From the NCBI GenBank assembly GCA_013698185.1, contig JACCVL010000128.1, positions 1 to 47,392 of the forward strand: DNA of 47,392 bases. The letters are read 5' to 3'. The position numbers and the translations under genes are program-made. Within the stretch, counting starts at the first letter, position 1; each line of letters begins with the position of its first letter. Positions 1 to 8,392 of this stretch are shown here, piece after piece. The notes under the pieces were generated by a model. That model did no database searches. It saw only the letters and a list, made by a program, of their open reading frames with translations, and was not told the origin of the DNA. This DNA comes from Nocardioidaceae bacterium. GTDB taxonomy: Bacteria > Actinomycetota > Actinomycetes > Propionibacteriales > Nocardioidaceae.

Positions 1-499
1 CGGCGGCCTCGTGCTGCTCGCCGCGGTGATCGTGCTGGCGCCGCGGACGGCCCGGGCGGCACGGCGAGCACGCCGGTGGCGGAGGGCCGGCGCGGGCGGT
101 GAGTCGGTCCCCGAGGTGGCCTGGCGCGAGCTCGGCGACTCCAGCGTGGACCTCGGCATCAGGGTCGACCCCCGGTCGACATTGCGCACATCGGGCCGTG
201 TTCTCCGGTCGCGGGTCGACGACGAGCCGGCGGCCGTGGCTGCGCTGAACCGCCTGGTCATCGGCGTGGAGCGCGCCCGCTTCGCTCCGGGAGCCTCCAC
301 CGGCGAACGGTCGGCAGCAGACGCGCGGCACGACGTGGATCTGGTCGTCGCCCGGCTGACGGCCGGACGTACCCCCGGTCAGCGCCGGCGTGGTGCCTGG
401 CTGCCGGCCTCGCTGCTGCCTCGGGGGGGGTGGCACTCGGGCGCCCGGGGCGACCATGGTGCCCAGCTGTTGCGGACAGAGGAACAAGCGTCCGGCTGA
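1..499 (+). CDS. Transglutaminase-like/DUF4129 membrane protein, C-terminal part
   Basis: The frame is open from the window edge to a TGA at 497-499, so the gene begins outside the window. What remains is a hydrophobic segment (LLAAVIVLAP) followed by an Arg-rich stretch and a domain with VAWRELGDSSVDLG, which resembles the DUF4129 domain at the C-terminus of TgpA-like transglutaminase membrane proteins. In actinobacteria such a gene sits between the division (mraZ) cluster and a DUF3040 gene, and DUF3040 follows here, so context agrees. A run of eight G residues (423-430) lies near the end; the last 25 or so residues are low in family-like features and could reflect a frame slip there. Family call is moderate; the 5' end is missing. 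Confidence 0.6.
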   Translation, partial: GGLVLLAAVIVLAPRTARAARRARRWRRAGAGGESVPEVAWRELGDSSVDLGIRVDPRSTLRTSGRVLRSRVDDEPAAVAALNRLVIGVERARFAPGASTGERSAADARHDVDLVVARLTAGRTPGQRRRGAWLPASLLPRGGWHSGARGDHGAQLLRTEEQASG

Positions 500-526
500 G
501 CTCAACTCGTCGACACGCGGATCGCG

Positions 527-928
527 TCAGCTACCTTCGTCGCGCCGTCGGCGCCAACGCTCCTCCATGCGGTCCATGAAGGAGGACTGCCGCGGGGAGC
601 GAGCCACCGCGCGTGGCTGCGAGCCACTGGGCTCGGCGGGCTGCTCGGAGGCGATCTCGCCGCCCCGACGCCAGGCCGTCGCGAAGAAGTAGGCGCCAGC
701 CAGCATCAGACAGAAACCGACCACGCTGACCGGTGTCAGCTTGAGGACGACGCCGAACATCAGCACCGCAACACCCGCCACGAAGCACAGCGCGGACACG
801 ATCACGGTGCGGCGCAGGCGGGCGCGCAACGTGGAGCCACGCAGGGCCGAGGCGAACTTCGGGTCCTCGTCGGCGAGCGCCTGCTCCATCTGCTCGAGCA
901 GCCGCTGCTCCTCTTCCGAGAGTGGCAC
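527..928 (-). CDS. DUF3040 membrane protein
   Basis: A 133-residue protein beginning at a GTG (926-928) preceded by an excellent AGGAGG ribosome site seven bases upstream; a longer frame starting at 955 lacks such a site. The N-terminus PLSEEEQRLLEQMEQALADEDP is the hallmark of DUF3040, followed by two closely spaced membrane helices (VIVSALCFVAGVAVLMFGVVL and VVGFCLMLAGAYFFATAW) and a basic, probably cytoplasmic tail. The homologous gene in mycobacteria is Rv2169c, near mraZ. Its function is unknown. It is convergent with the transglutaminase gene and divergent from the L,D-transpeptidase. Confidence 0.85.
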   Translation of the reverse strand: MPLSEEEQRLLEQMEQALADEDPKFASALRGSTLRARLRRTVIVSALCFVAGVAVLMFGVVLKLTPVSVVGFCLMLAGAYFFATAWRRGGEIASEQPAEPSGSQPRAVARSPRQSSFMDRMEERWRRRRDEGS

Positions 929-959
929 TGTCAATCCTCCTGCTGACGGTCTCACGACG

Positions 960-965
960 AGTGTA
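960..965 (-). promoter_or_regulatory. Predicted -10 element of the DUF3040 gene
   Basis: On the minus strand the hexamer TACACT lies 31 nt upstream of the GTG start, giving a predicted 25-nt leader containing the AGGAGG site. No convincing -35 hexamer is seen 16-18 bases further upstream, which is common in actinobacteria. The rest of the 230-bp divergent spacer up to 1158 holds no recognisable gene. Confidence 0.4.
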
Positions 966-1158
966 AGCAGCAGTCGGCAGTCCGGAAAGCCGTGTCAGCA
1001 AACCAGATCCACCCGTGCGACTCCAGCATCGCCGATACGCACGTCCGGCGCGCCGTGCGTGCCGAGGTGGCACACATCTGTGACCGTGATGCAACCCTGG
1101 GTGCTCCGACCGCGTCATCACAGTGAAAAAGCAGCCGGGTCAACACGGGAGGACCGAG

Positions 1159-1977
1159 ATGAGACGATCGCGAGCAGACTTGACGACGGCGGTTGTCACC
1201 GTCGCGGGGGCGGTGATCGTCCAGTTGATGCTGGTGCCGGTCGGTGCAGCCGCCACCACGTCCCCGCCGACGTCCGAGCCGGTCACGTCCTCGGCGGTGG
1301 CGTCTCGGCCGGCGCCGAAGCTGAGCGACGAGCGCTACCTGGCGAACCGGCGCTTCGCCCGAGAGCCGGTCCGCCGCGGCGACCGGGACCGGGGCACCGA
1401 CGACATCGAGCACGTTCGCGAGCTGCAGTACCGGCTTCGGTGGGCGGGCGCCTACCGGGGTCCGGTCACTGGCTACTTCGGCGACCGCACCCAGACCGCG
1501 GTCAAGCGCTTCCAGCGCAGGGCCGACCTGCACGCCAGTGGCAAGGCGACCCGCGCGGTGTGGGTCCGGCTGATCAAGCGCACGGTCCGCAACAAGTCTG
1601 CCGACCGATGCCGGCACCGGCCCGGCCTGCATGCCTGCTACGACCGCAACCGCCATCAGGTGATGCTGTGGAAGAGGGGCACGCTGTGGAACAGCTGGCT
1701 GGTGCGTGGGGGCGACCGGGAGTACCAGACGCGTACCGGCCACTTCACCGTCTATCGGCGCGACATCGACCACGTGAGCTCGATCTTCAACACCCCGATG
1801 CCGTACGCACAGTTCTTCTCCGGCGGTCAGGCCTTGCACGGGTCGGCGTACATGACCGATCCGTTCGTCGACCACAGCCACGGGTGCGTGAACATGTACA
1901 TCGAGGACGCCCGGCAGCTGTGGCAGCTCACCAACGGCAGGCGACTGCGGGTGCATGTCTACGGCCGTTGGAGCTGA
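1159..1977 (+). CDS. Secreted L,D-transpeptidase with peptidoglycan-binding domain
   Basis: A 272-residue protein started at the ATG at 1159, which has a GGGAGGA site eight bases upstream; the frame opens earlier at a GTG (1123) without such a site. Residues 1-33 form a signal peptide (basic start, hydrophobic VVTVAGAVIVQLMLVPVG). Residues about 82-140 are a PG_binding_1 repeat (ELQYRLRWAGAYRGPVTGYFG). The YkuD catalytic domain follows, with the motif HSHGCVN at 239-245, nucleophile Cys243. Such enzymes make 3-3 cross-links in peptidoglycan or attach proteins to it outside the membrane. It is convergent with dinB, only seven bases separating the stop codons. Confidence 0.9.
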   Translation: MRRSRADLTTAVVTVAGAVIVQLMLVPVGAAATTSPPTSEPVTSSAVASRPAPKLSDERYLANRRFAREPVRRGDRDRGTDDIEHVRELQYRLRWAGAYRGPVTGYFGDRTQTAVKRFQRRADLHASGKATRAVWVRLIKRTVRNKSADRCRHRPGLHACYDRNRHQVMLWKRGTLWNSWLVRGGDREYQTRTGHFTVYRRDIDHVSSIFNTPMPYAQFFSGGQALHGSAYMTDPFVDHSHGCVNMYIEDARQLWQLTNGRRLRVHVYGRWS

Positions 1978-1984
1978 GAGCCGC

Positions 1985-3187
1985 TCACGGCCGGGTGTTA
2001 CCGATCAACGCCGCCGGGGCGACCACCTGGGAGCCGAAGCGCGTGACGGCCCGGTCGATCGCCCGCTCGGCCTCGGCCCACCCGTGCTGGCGCGCCCCCA
2101 GCTCGAGCTGACGGTAGCTGTCCCGCGCCGGCCGCAACCCCTCGACGCGGATGCCCACCAGGCGCAGCCGGGCACGCTGCAGACCCAGCGCGTCGAACAG
2201 CTGCGATCCGGTGCGATAGATCTCCACCGCCACGTCGGTGGGATCGCTCAGCGTGCGCGAGCGGGTGATCGTGGTGAAGTCTGCGAACCGCACCCGGAGC
2301 GTGACCGTGCGGCCCACCACCGCACCGGCTCGCAGCCTGCCCGCCAGCTTGGCCGACAGCCGCAGCAGCTCGCGGCGAATCACCTCGGGGTCGTCGGTGT
2401 CTCGGGAGAAGGTCTCGTCGGCCCCCATGCTGCGGTCGGGTTCATCGGGTGAGCGCCGCGCGCTGACGACGGTGCGGCCACCGCCCCACGACAGCTCGTG
2501 CAGGTGGTTGGCGGTGGCGGCGCCGAGCGCCCGTCGCAACAGCGCCAACGGTGTGTGGGCGAGGTCGCCGACCGTACGCAGGCCGAGCCGGTGCAGCTGA
2601 CCGGCTGTCACCTCCCCCACCCCCCACAGCTCGCCGACGTCAAGGGGATGGAGAAAGGCCGTGGCGCGGTCGCGGGGCACCACCAGCAGGCCGTCAGGCT
2701 TCGCGCGACGGGAGGCGAGCTTGGCCAGGTCGGTGGTGGCCGCTACGCCGACCGAGCAGCTGATCTGCTGCTCGGCGGCGATCTGCCTCCGCAGCCTGGC
2801 CCCGATCGTGGCCGGGCCGCCCAGCCTGCGGCGTGCCCCGGACACGTCGAGGAAGGCCTCGTCCAGTGACATCGCCTCGACCAGCGGAGTGATGGTGCGG
2901 AAGGTCTCCATCACTGCGCTGGACACCGCGCTGAACAGGGCGAAGTCGGGTGCGATCACCACGGCGTGCGGGCACAGTCGACGGGCTCGCATGACCGGCA
3001 TCGCCGAGCGCACCCCGTGGACGCGGGCGGCGTAGCTGGCCGACAGCACCACGCCTCGATGTCCCCCGCCGACGATGACGGCACGATCCTGCAGGTCGGG
3101 ACGCTCGCGGACGGTCACCGAGGCATAGAAGGCATCCATGTCGACGTGCAGGATCGGGCAGCCGCTGTCATCGGCGAGACGGTTCAT
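1985..3187 (-). CDS. dinB: DNA polymerase IV (Y-family translesion polymerase)
   Basis: 400 residues, full length for DinB. The catalytic acidic residues are visible: HVDMDAFYAS (Asp16, Asp18) and MSLDEAFLD (Asp109, Glu110). The helix-hairpin-helix region (WGVGEVTAGQLHRLGLRTVGDLA) and the little-finger domain follow. QLELG at 360-364 looks like an internal sliding-clamp-binding motif. It copies past damaged bases with low fidelity. It is the last gene of a minus-strand run, 15 nt after the methyltransferase stop. The start codon (ATG 3185-3187) lacks a strong ribosome site, so translation may be coupled to the upstream gene. Because the cassette upstream lacks imuB, this may be the only local Y-family partner of DnaE2; that is inference. 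Confidence 0.95.
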   Translation of the reverse strand: MNRLADDSGCPILHVDMDAFYASVTVRERPDLQDRAVIVGGGHRGVVLSASYAARVHGVRSAMPVMRARRLCPHAVVIAPDFALFSAVSSAVMETFRTITPLVEAMSLDEAFLDVSGARRRLGGPATIGARLRRQIAAEQQISCSVGVAATTDLAKLASRRAKPDGLLVVPRDRATAFLHPLDVGELWGVGEVTAGQLHRLGLRTVGDLAHTPLALLRRALGAATANHLHELSWGGGRTVVSARRSPDEPDRSMGADETFSRDTDDPEVIRRELLRLSAKLAGRLRAGAVVGRTVTLRVRFADFTTITRSRTLSDPTDVAVEIYRTGSQLFDALGLQRARLRLVGIRVEGLRPARDSYRQLELGARQHGWAEAERAIDRAVTRFGSQVVAPAALIGNTRP

Positions 3188-3202
3188 CGCCGTGGCCCGC
3201 GG

Positions 3203-3976
3203 TCAGGTGCGGCGAGCGAGCAGGTGCAGCTGACTGGCCACTGCGGCCAGCTCGGGGACGTTCGCGGCGGCCCGCTCGAGCGCGAGCAAAGCAGCCGGCG
3301 CCCCGGGCTCGGTGTCGACGAGAGCGCTGGGGACCAGGTCGGTGAAGACGCGGACGGCGTGCACGGTCTGCAGGGTGAATGCAGAGTCGCGCAGCAGCTG
3401 CACCGCCTCGTCGCGGGTGTAGCGGCGGGGCCCCTGGGTACGCAGGTCCCACTGCGCGGCCGAGGCGTCGAGCACCGCACCGGCCTGGTCGAAGTGGCCG
3501 GCCAGCGCCCGGGCCATGACGGTCGCCAGCCGGTTGGCGACCAGGACGCTGAGGATGCCGTCGGGCCGCAGCACAGCGCTGATGGCGTCGAGAGCAGCGG
3601 CCGGGTCGTCGACGTACTCCAGCACGCCGTGGCAGAGCACCACATCGACCGACCCGGCCTCGACCAGCCTCGACAGGTCAGCGGCGTCACCTTGGATCGC
3701 GTGCACCCGTTCGACCACCCCGGCGTCGGCGGCACGCCGGTCGAGGGCAGCCAGTGCATCGGGGCTGGGGTCGACGACGGTGACCTCATGACCCAGCTCG
3801 GCGACCCGTACCGCAAACTCGCCGGTGCCGCCACCGAGGTCGACCACCCTGCCCTGGGGTCCCTTGGCGGTACCCTCCTCGCCGGTACCGACAGGACTGT
3901 CAAGGCCGGCGAGCTCGGTCTGCAGCAGGTCCCAGACGACCGCGGTACGCAAGGCGCTGCGTCGGTGCTCGACCAC
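3203..3976 (-). CDS. SAM-dependent class I methyltransferase
   Basis: 257 residues starting at GTG 3974-3976, chosen because GGAGGAG lies four bases upstream; an upstream in-frame extension to 4099 would overlap the end of dnaE2. The Rossmann SAM-binding loop is VVDLGGGTGEFA (Asp46, Gly48-Gly52), followed by VVDPSPDALAAL (acidic ribose-binding loop), GDAADL and a post-motif VLCHGVLEYVDDP typical of Methyltransf_11/25. The substrate cannot be inferred. The gene lies between dnaE2 and dinB in the damage-tolerance run, with 89 nt after dnaE2, so it may belong to the same transcript or start from its own weak promoter (TACGCT at 4019-4024). Confidence 0.85.
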   Translation of the reverse strand: MVEHRRSALRTAVVWDLLQTELAGLDSPVGTGEEGTAKGPQGRVVDLGGGTGEFAVRVAELGHEVTVVDPSPDALAALDRRAADAGVVERVHAIQGDAADLSRLVEAGSVDVVLCHGVLEYVDDPAAALDAISAVLRPDGILSVLVANRLATVMARALAGHFDQAGAVLDASAAQWDLRTQGPRRYTRDEAVQLLRDSAFTLQTVHAVRVFTDLVPSALVDTEPGAPAALLALERAAANVPELAAVASQLHLLARRT

Positions 3977-4018
3977 GGGACTCCTCCAGACCGTCCGATC
4001 CGTCGAAGGGACGGGGAC

Positions 4019-4024
4019 AGCGTA
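4019..4024 (-). promoter_or_regulatory. Possible internal -10 element for the methyltransferase-dinB pair
   Basis: TACGCT on the minus strand, in the 89-nt gap after dnaE2, about 42 nt before the GTG of the methyltransferase. No clear -35 and no LexA-like palindrome is present nearby, so if it works it would give damage-independent expression. It matches the TANNNT boxes seen at other genes in the window but is otherwise unsupported. Confidence 0.25.
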
Positions 4025-4065
4025 GTGAGCGGGCCCACCGCCGATGCGAGACAGCAGTCCATGCC

Positions 4066-7000
4066 TCAGCCGCCTGAGCTTCCGGGGCTGGAGTGCCACA
4101 GCTTGCGCGGAGCAGACTTGACGTCCTCACCGGCCGGTTTGATGTCGGCGTAGGGAGACTGGCGGAACCCGCTGGGGTGGACCAGCACCCGTCGGCGGCC
4201 CATGCCCCCTGCGGAGTGCTGTTGGTCGTGGACGTCCTCGCCGAGGTCGTGCGGTCGGCCGGGCAGGTCAGGCGGCTGGGCGATCACCGGCCGGCTCGAG
4301 CGGCTCTCGGCGGCACCGTGCACGGACTGCTCCCCGGCTGCGGTGCCGAACCCGTCGGGGATCCGGGCCAGCTCGGCGTGCACCGCGTCCAGACCCGCTG
4401 CGCGCCACAGTGTGTGCAACGCGGTGAGATCCCAGCAGCCGGTGGCACGCAGGGAGACACCGCGGGGGCCGGTACGGCGTATCTCGCCGCGCACGAGCAA
4501 CAGCCAGGAGTGGAAGACGGTCGCGGCGTACGGCCCCTGGGCGTCCTCGAAGAATGTCGCGTCGACTGGGCCGGTGGCGTCGTCGAGGGTGAGGAAGACA
4601 ACCCGCCGTCCGGACCGGATCGGCGGGGTCTGTGTCGCGACCTTGACCCCGGCGACCAGCAGGCCGCTGCGGCTGCGCCGGGTCAGCAGCTGAGCCGACC
4701 GGGTGACGCCGAGAGCGTCGAGCAGGGGGGTGTAGAAGTCGACGACGTGCCGGCTCACGTCGAGCCCGAGCACCTCCAGCTCGGCACGGACCCGCTCGGC
4801 ACCGGTCATCTCCGGCAGCCCCGACGGCTCGGCCTCACCGGGTGCGTCCCCGAGGTCGAGGGTCAGCTGGACGGCCGCCGGCTGCCCGACCGGTGCGGCG
4901 GGGTGGGCCTGGGCTGCAGCCAGGGCGACCGTGCCGCTGCTCGCGTCCTGGCCTGGGCTGCTCCCCCTGCGGTGGCGGCCGCGACCGCGACTGACCGACC
5001 GGCTCCACCGGTCGAGCTCGAGCACCTGCAGCAGCAGGTCGCGCCGAGTCACCGTGCCCCGGCGGCGCACCGGCACCGGCGAGCCGATGCCGTACAGGGT
5101 GTCGAAGCCGCCGGCGATCACCAGCCGCTCGACGACGGGCCGTGAGCAGCCGGCACGGTGCCAGAGGTCGGTGAGTGAGTGGTACGGCCGGCCGGCGACG
5201 ATCCCCGCCACCTCGGCCTCGGAGATGCCCTTGACGTCGGCCAGCGACAACCGGATGCCATAGGCGCGGGCGTCGGGCAACCCGGCCACCGGGGGGACCC
5301 GCGGATCCTCGTCGAGCACCCGCGGCGGCGGCTCGTCCCCCTCGGCGACCCGTTCGATGCGGTAGGTGGAGTCGGAGGAGTTGACGTCGAGCGGGAGCAC
5401 GGCGATGCCGAACTGGCGCGCGTCGTCGAGGATCAACCGCTTGGGGTACATGCCCGGGTCGTGGGTGAGCACGCCGGCGAGGAACGCCGCGGTGTGGTGG
5501 GTCTTGAGCCACGCCGACTGGTAGGTGGGCAGCGCGAAGGCCGCCGCATGGGCCTTGCAGAAGCCGAACGAGGCGAACGCCTCGAGCACCGTCCACACCT
5601 GCAGGACCGTCGACTCCGGATAGCCACGCCTCAGGGCGGCGGGGAAGAACCAGGCCTTGACGTCCAGCTTGCCCTCCCGGTCACCGAGCGCCCGGCGGTG
5701 CTCATCGGCCTCGGCGAGGGTGCAACCGGTGAGCACCTCGATGATCTGCAGCACCTGCTCGTGGAAGACCACCACTCCGCAGGTGGGCCGCAGCACCGGC
5801 TCGAGGTCGGGGTGCAGGTAGACCGGTTGCCGCCAACCCTGCCGCGCCTGCAGGAACGGGGTGACCATGTCGCTCTTGACCGGGCCGGGTCGGAACAGCG
5901 AGATGTCGATGACGATGTCGTCGAAAGTCTCCGGCCCGAACTTGGCGGTGAGCTCACGCTGTCCGGGTGACTCGATCTGGAAGCAGCCCAGGGTGCGGGC
6001 ATGGCCGATCAGCTGGTAGGTCGCCGGATCGTCCAACGGCACCTGCCGCTGGTCGTCGACGTCGATCTCGATGCCGTCGACCCGGGCGATCTCTGCCGTC
6101 GCGTGCGCCATCGCCGACTGCATGCGGATGCCGAGCACGTCGAGCTTGAGCAGACCGAGGTCCTCGACGTCCTCCTTATCGAACTGGCTCATCGGGAAGC
6201 CGGCCTGGCTGGCCTCGACCGGGGTGCGGTCGAGCAGCGTCGCATCCGACAGCAGCACCCCGCACGGGTGCAGGGCGATGTGTCGGGGCAGGCCGTCGAG
6301 CCGCTCGACGAGGTCGAACAGCACGGTCAGCCGCTGCTCGCCCAGCCCGGCGGCCCGCAGCTCGGGCAGCTCACGCAACGCGTTGCGGGCATCACGGGCC
6401 CGGATGTGCGGGAACGCCTTGGCGATGGTGTCCACCTCCGCGGGTGGCATCCCGAGCGCAGCACCCACGTCTCGGACGGCATGGCGTACGCGGTAGGTGT
6501 CCATCATCGCCACGCAGGCACACCGCTCCCCGCCGTAGCGGGCGAGAATCTGGGTGTAGACCTCCTCGCGCCGGGCCGACTCGACATCGATGTCGATGTC
6601 CGGCAGCGCCTGGCGCAACGGCGACAAGAAACGCTGCATCAGCAGGCCGTGCTGCAGCGGGTCGACCCCGGAGATGCCGAGCGCGTAGTTGACCAGGCTG
6701 CCCGCCCCCGAGCCTCGCGCGGCGACCCGTACACCCAAGTCCTGGATGAGGTCGCACACGTCGGCGACGGTGAGGAAGTAGGCGCCGTAGCCCAGAGTCG
6801 AGATCGTGCCCAGCTCGTCGTCGAGGCGTTCGTGCACCTGGCGGTCGACCGGCCGTGACAGCGCACCGTAGCGCCGGGTCAGCCCGGCGAGGGCCCGCTC
6901 CCGCAGCACCCGGTCGGCCGTGGCAGGGCCGGATCCGGCGCGGCTCGAGACGCCGGCGGCACCGGTGGCGAGCTCGAGCTCGGGCAGATGCACCTGGCCG

Positions 7001-7929
7001 AGCCCCAGGTCGGCCCGCGGATCGAGCGCGGTGCGGTCGGCCACCGTCCGGGTGTGGGCCAGCAGCCGGCGCGCGGCCCGCTCTCCCAGCCCCGCCGCCC
7101 GGCAGATCTCGTCAGCCACCTCGGCCATCTGTTTGCCGGACTTGAGGAACCCCTCGGCATTGCGCCGGTCGAGGTGACGCAGATCGAGCGGCACCAGCCG
7201 TCGGGCGGAGTCGAGCACGTCGAGGACGGCGGCGTCTTGCGGGTCGGCGTGGCGCACGGCATTGGTGAGGACCGTGGCGAGCCGGGCGCGCTCGGCGGCC
7301 CCGGTCATCCTGGCTGCGTGCGCGGTGCTGCCCGGTCCGGAGCCACCGGTGCGGTGTGACACCAGCTCGACCACCAGGTCGGCCGGGTCGAGCAGGTCCC
7401 GCCAGCGGCTCAGCACTGCATCGGCGATGTCGGTGCGCCGGGTGGTGACCGCCCGGCCCACCTCGGAGGCCGGGCCGAGGAGCACGACCACATCGCGGCC
7501 GGCAGTGTGCTGGGCAACCAGATCGCCGGTGGTCACCGGCGCACCCCGCCCACCGCGCAGATGGGTGGCCGAGACCAGTCGGCACAGCGCCGCCCAACCC
7601 TGCTGGCCGGCGGCCAGCAGGGTGATGCGGGGCAGGTCGGGATCGCGGAAGGCTCCGCCGCGGGCGGGGCTGCGGGCTGGACTCTGCCGCTGGCCGGGCA
7701 GCAGTCCCGATGGCTCGACGGCAAGGTCGACGCCGAGCACCGGGCGGATCCCGGCGCGCAGGCAGGCCTTGGCGAACCTGACTGCGCCGTAGACCCCGTC
7801 GCGGTCGGTGAGCGCGAGGGTGTCCATGCCGTGGTCGGCGGCCCGTTCGACCAACCGGTGCGGGTGGGACGCCCCGTGCCGCAGCGAGTAGCCCGACGCC
7901 ACGTGCAGGTGCACGAACGGGTCGCTCAC
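4066..7929 (-). CDS. dnaE2: Error-prone DNA polymerase III alpha subunit DnaE2 (C-family)
   Basis: 1287 residues from a GTG at 7927-7929 whose GTGA overlaps the stop codon of the HEPN gene; the same frame stays open further upstream but that part is out-of-frame shadow of HEPN. The N-terminal PHP domain begins FVHLHVASGYSLRHG and LALTDRDGVYG. The palm has the catalytic LPDIDIDVE. The C-terminus RKLWHSSPGSSG is characteristic of DnaE2. It is longer than the ~1080-1150 residues I recall for the family, partly through a low-complexity linker near residues 980-1040 that carries QLTLDL (Gln1021), resembling a clamp-binding motif. DnaE2 performs damage-induced mutagenesis, normally with ImuA' and ImuB, neither of which is encoded here. 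Confidence 0.95.
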   Translation of the reverse strand: MSDPFVHLHVASGYSLRHGASHPHRLVERAADHGMDTLALTDRDGVYGAVRFAKACLRAGIRPVLGVDLAVEPSGLLPGQRQSPARSPARGGAFRDPDLPRITLLAAGQQGWAALCRLVSATHLRGGRGAPVTTGDLVAQHTAGRDVVVLLGPASEVGRAVTTRRTDIADAVLSRWRDLLDPADLVVELVSHRTGGSGPGSTAHAARMTGAAERARLATVLTNAVRHADPQDAAVLDVLDSARRLVPLDLRHLDRRNAEGFLKSGKQMAEVADEICRAAGLGERAARRLLAHTRTVADRTALDPRADLGLGQVHLPELELATGAAGVSSRAGSGPATADRVLRERALAGLTRRYGALSRPVDRQVHERLDDELGTISTLGYGAYFLTVADVCDLIQDLGVRVAARGSGAGSLVNYALGISGVDPLQHGLLMQRFLSPLRQALPDIDIDVESARREEVYTQILARYGGERCACVAMMDTYRVRHAVRDVGAALGMPPAEVDTIAKAFPHIRARDARNALRELPELRAAGLGEQRLTVLFDLVERLDGLPRHIALHPCGVLLSDATLLDRTPVEASQAGFPMSQFDKEDVEDLGLLKLDVLGIRMQSAMAHATAEIARVDGIEIDVDDQRQVPLDDPATYQLIGHARTLGCFQIESPGQRELTAKFGPETFDDIVIDISLFRPGPVKSDMVTPFLQARQGWRQPVYLHPDLEPVLRPTCGVVVFHEQVLQIIEVLTGCTLAEADEHRRALGDREGKLDVKAWFFPAALRRGYPESTVLQVWTVLEAFASFGFCKAHAAAFALPTYQSAWLKTHHTAAFLAGVLTHDPGMYPKRLILDDARQFGIAVLPLDVNSSDSTYRIERVAEGDEPPPRVLDEDPRVPPVAGLPDARAYGIRLSLADVKGISEAEVAGIVAGRPYHSLTDLWHRAGCSRPVVERLVIAGGFDTLYGIGSPVPVRRRGTVTRRDLLLQVLELDRWSRSVSRGRGRHRRGSSPGQDASSGTVALAAAQAHPAAPVGQPAAVQLTLDLGDAPGEAEPSGLPEMTGAERVRAELEVLGLDVSRHVVDFYTPLLDALGVTRSAQLLTRRSRSGLLVAGVKVATQTPPIRSGRRVVFLTLDDATGPVDATFFEDAQGPYAATVFHSWLLLVRGEIRRTGPRGVSLRATGCWDLTALHTLWRAAGLDAVHAELARIPDGFGTAAGEQSVHGAAESRSSRPVIAQPPDLPGRPHDLGEDVHDQQHSAGGMGRRRVLVHPSGFRQSPYADIKPAGEDVKSAPRKLWHSSPGSSGG
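4852..4869 (-). other. QLTLDL segment in DnaE2: candidate sliding-clamp-binding motif
   Basis: These 18 bases encode QLTLDL (Gln1021-Leu1026 of DnaE2) in a flexible linker between the finger/HhH region and the OB-fold domain. The pattern resembles the QL(S/D)LF-type motif that docks proteins on the beta clamp. In the known mycobacterial mutasome the clamp contact is made by ImuB. The assignment is motif resemblance only. Confidence 0.3.
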
Positions 7930-8390
7930 CCGGCCCGCCGTACCGGCTGTCGAGCCGTCGTGGACGCCACGGTCTGGCCGGGCAGCAACGGCTGCCGGGC
8001 CAAGCCGAGCAGCTGCTGGACCACCTGCAAGAAGCACTCGGCGTCGCGCAACAGGTCGTCGGCCTCCCTGGTGGTGACCGCATGGGCCAGCCCGGCCTCG
8101 GCGGCTGCCCGCTTGGGTGCACCGGCGGCGAAGAAGACCGCCCACTCGGCCAGCTCCGGAGCAACCCGGGTGAGCAGCACCCAGGCGTTGCGCTCGCCGC
8201 GCGGCTGCGGGCGGGTACGGACGGCGAGCACGGCTGCGGCGGTCCGCAGGGCGGCGACATGGGCAGCGGCGTAGCGCAACGTGTGCTCGCTGGCCGCACC
8301 CGCCTCGAGCAGCGCCCGCTCGGCCCGCTCCAGGCACGTGGCAGCAGCAGCCGAGCTGGCCGGCCGCGCGGGCATCGTGGCGGTCCGCAT
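7926..8390 (-). CDS. SAV_6107-family HEPN protein
   Basis: 154 residues from ATG 8388-8390, two bases after the DUF6504 stop; another ATG at 8405 would overlap it by 13 bases, and neither has a strong ribosome site, so translational coupling is likely. The protein is almost all alpha-helical and rich in Ala (RAERALLEAGAASEHTLRYAAAHVAALRTAAAVLAVR, then NAWVLLTRVAPELAEWAVFFAAGA), matching my recollection of the SAV_6107 HEPN family, which often precedes dnaE2 in actinobacteria. Many HEPN proteins are RNases or bind nucleotides, but I do not see a clear RxxxxH catalytic motif here. Role in the damage response is unknown. Confidence 0.75.
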   Translation of the reverse strand: MRTATMPARPASSAAAATCLERAERALLEAGAASEHTLRYAAAHVAALRTAAAVLAVRTRPQPRGERNAWVLLTRVAPELAEWAVFFAAGAPKRAAAEAGLAHAVTTREADDLLRDAECFLQVVQQLLGLARQPLLPGQTVASTTARQPVRRAG

Positions 8391-8392
8391 GC

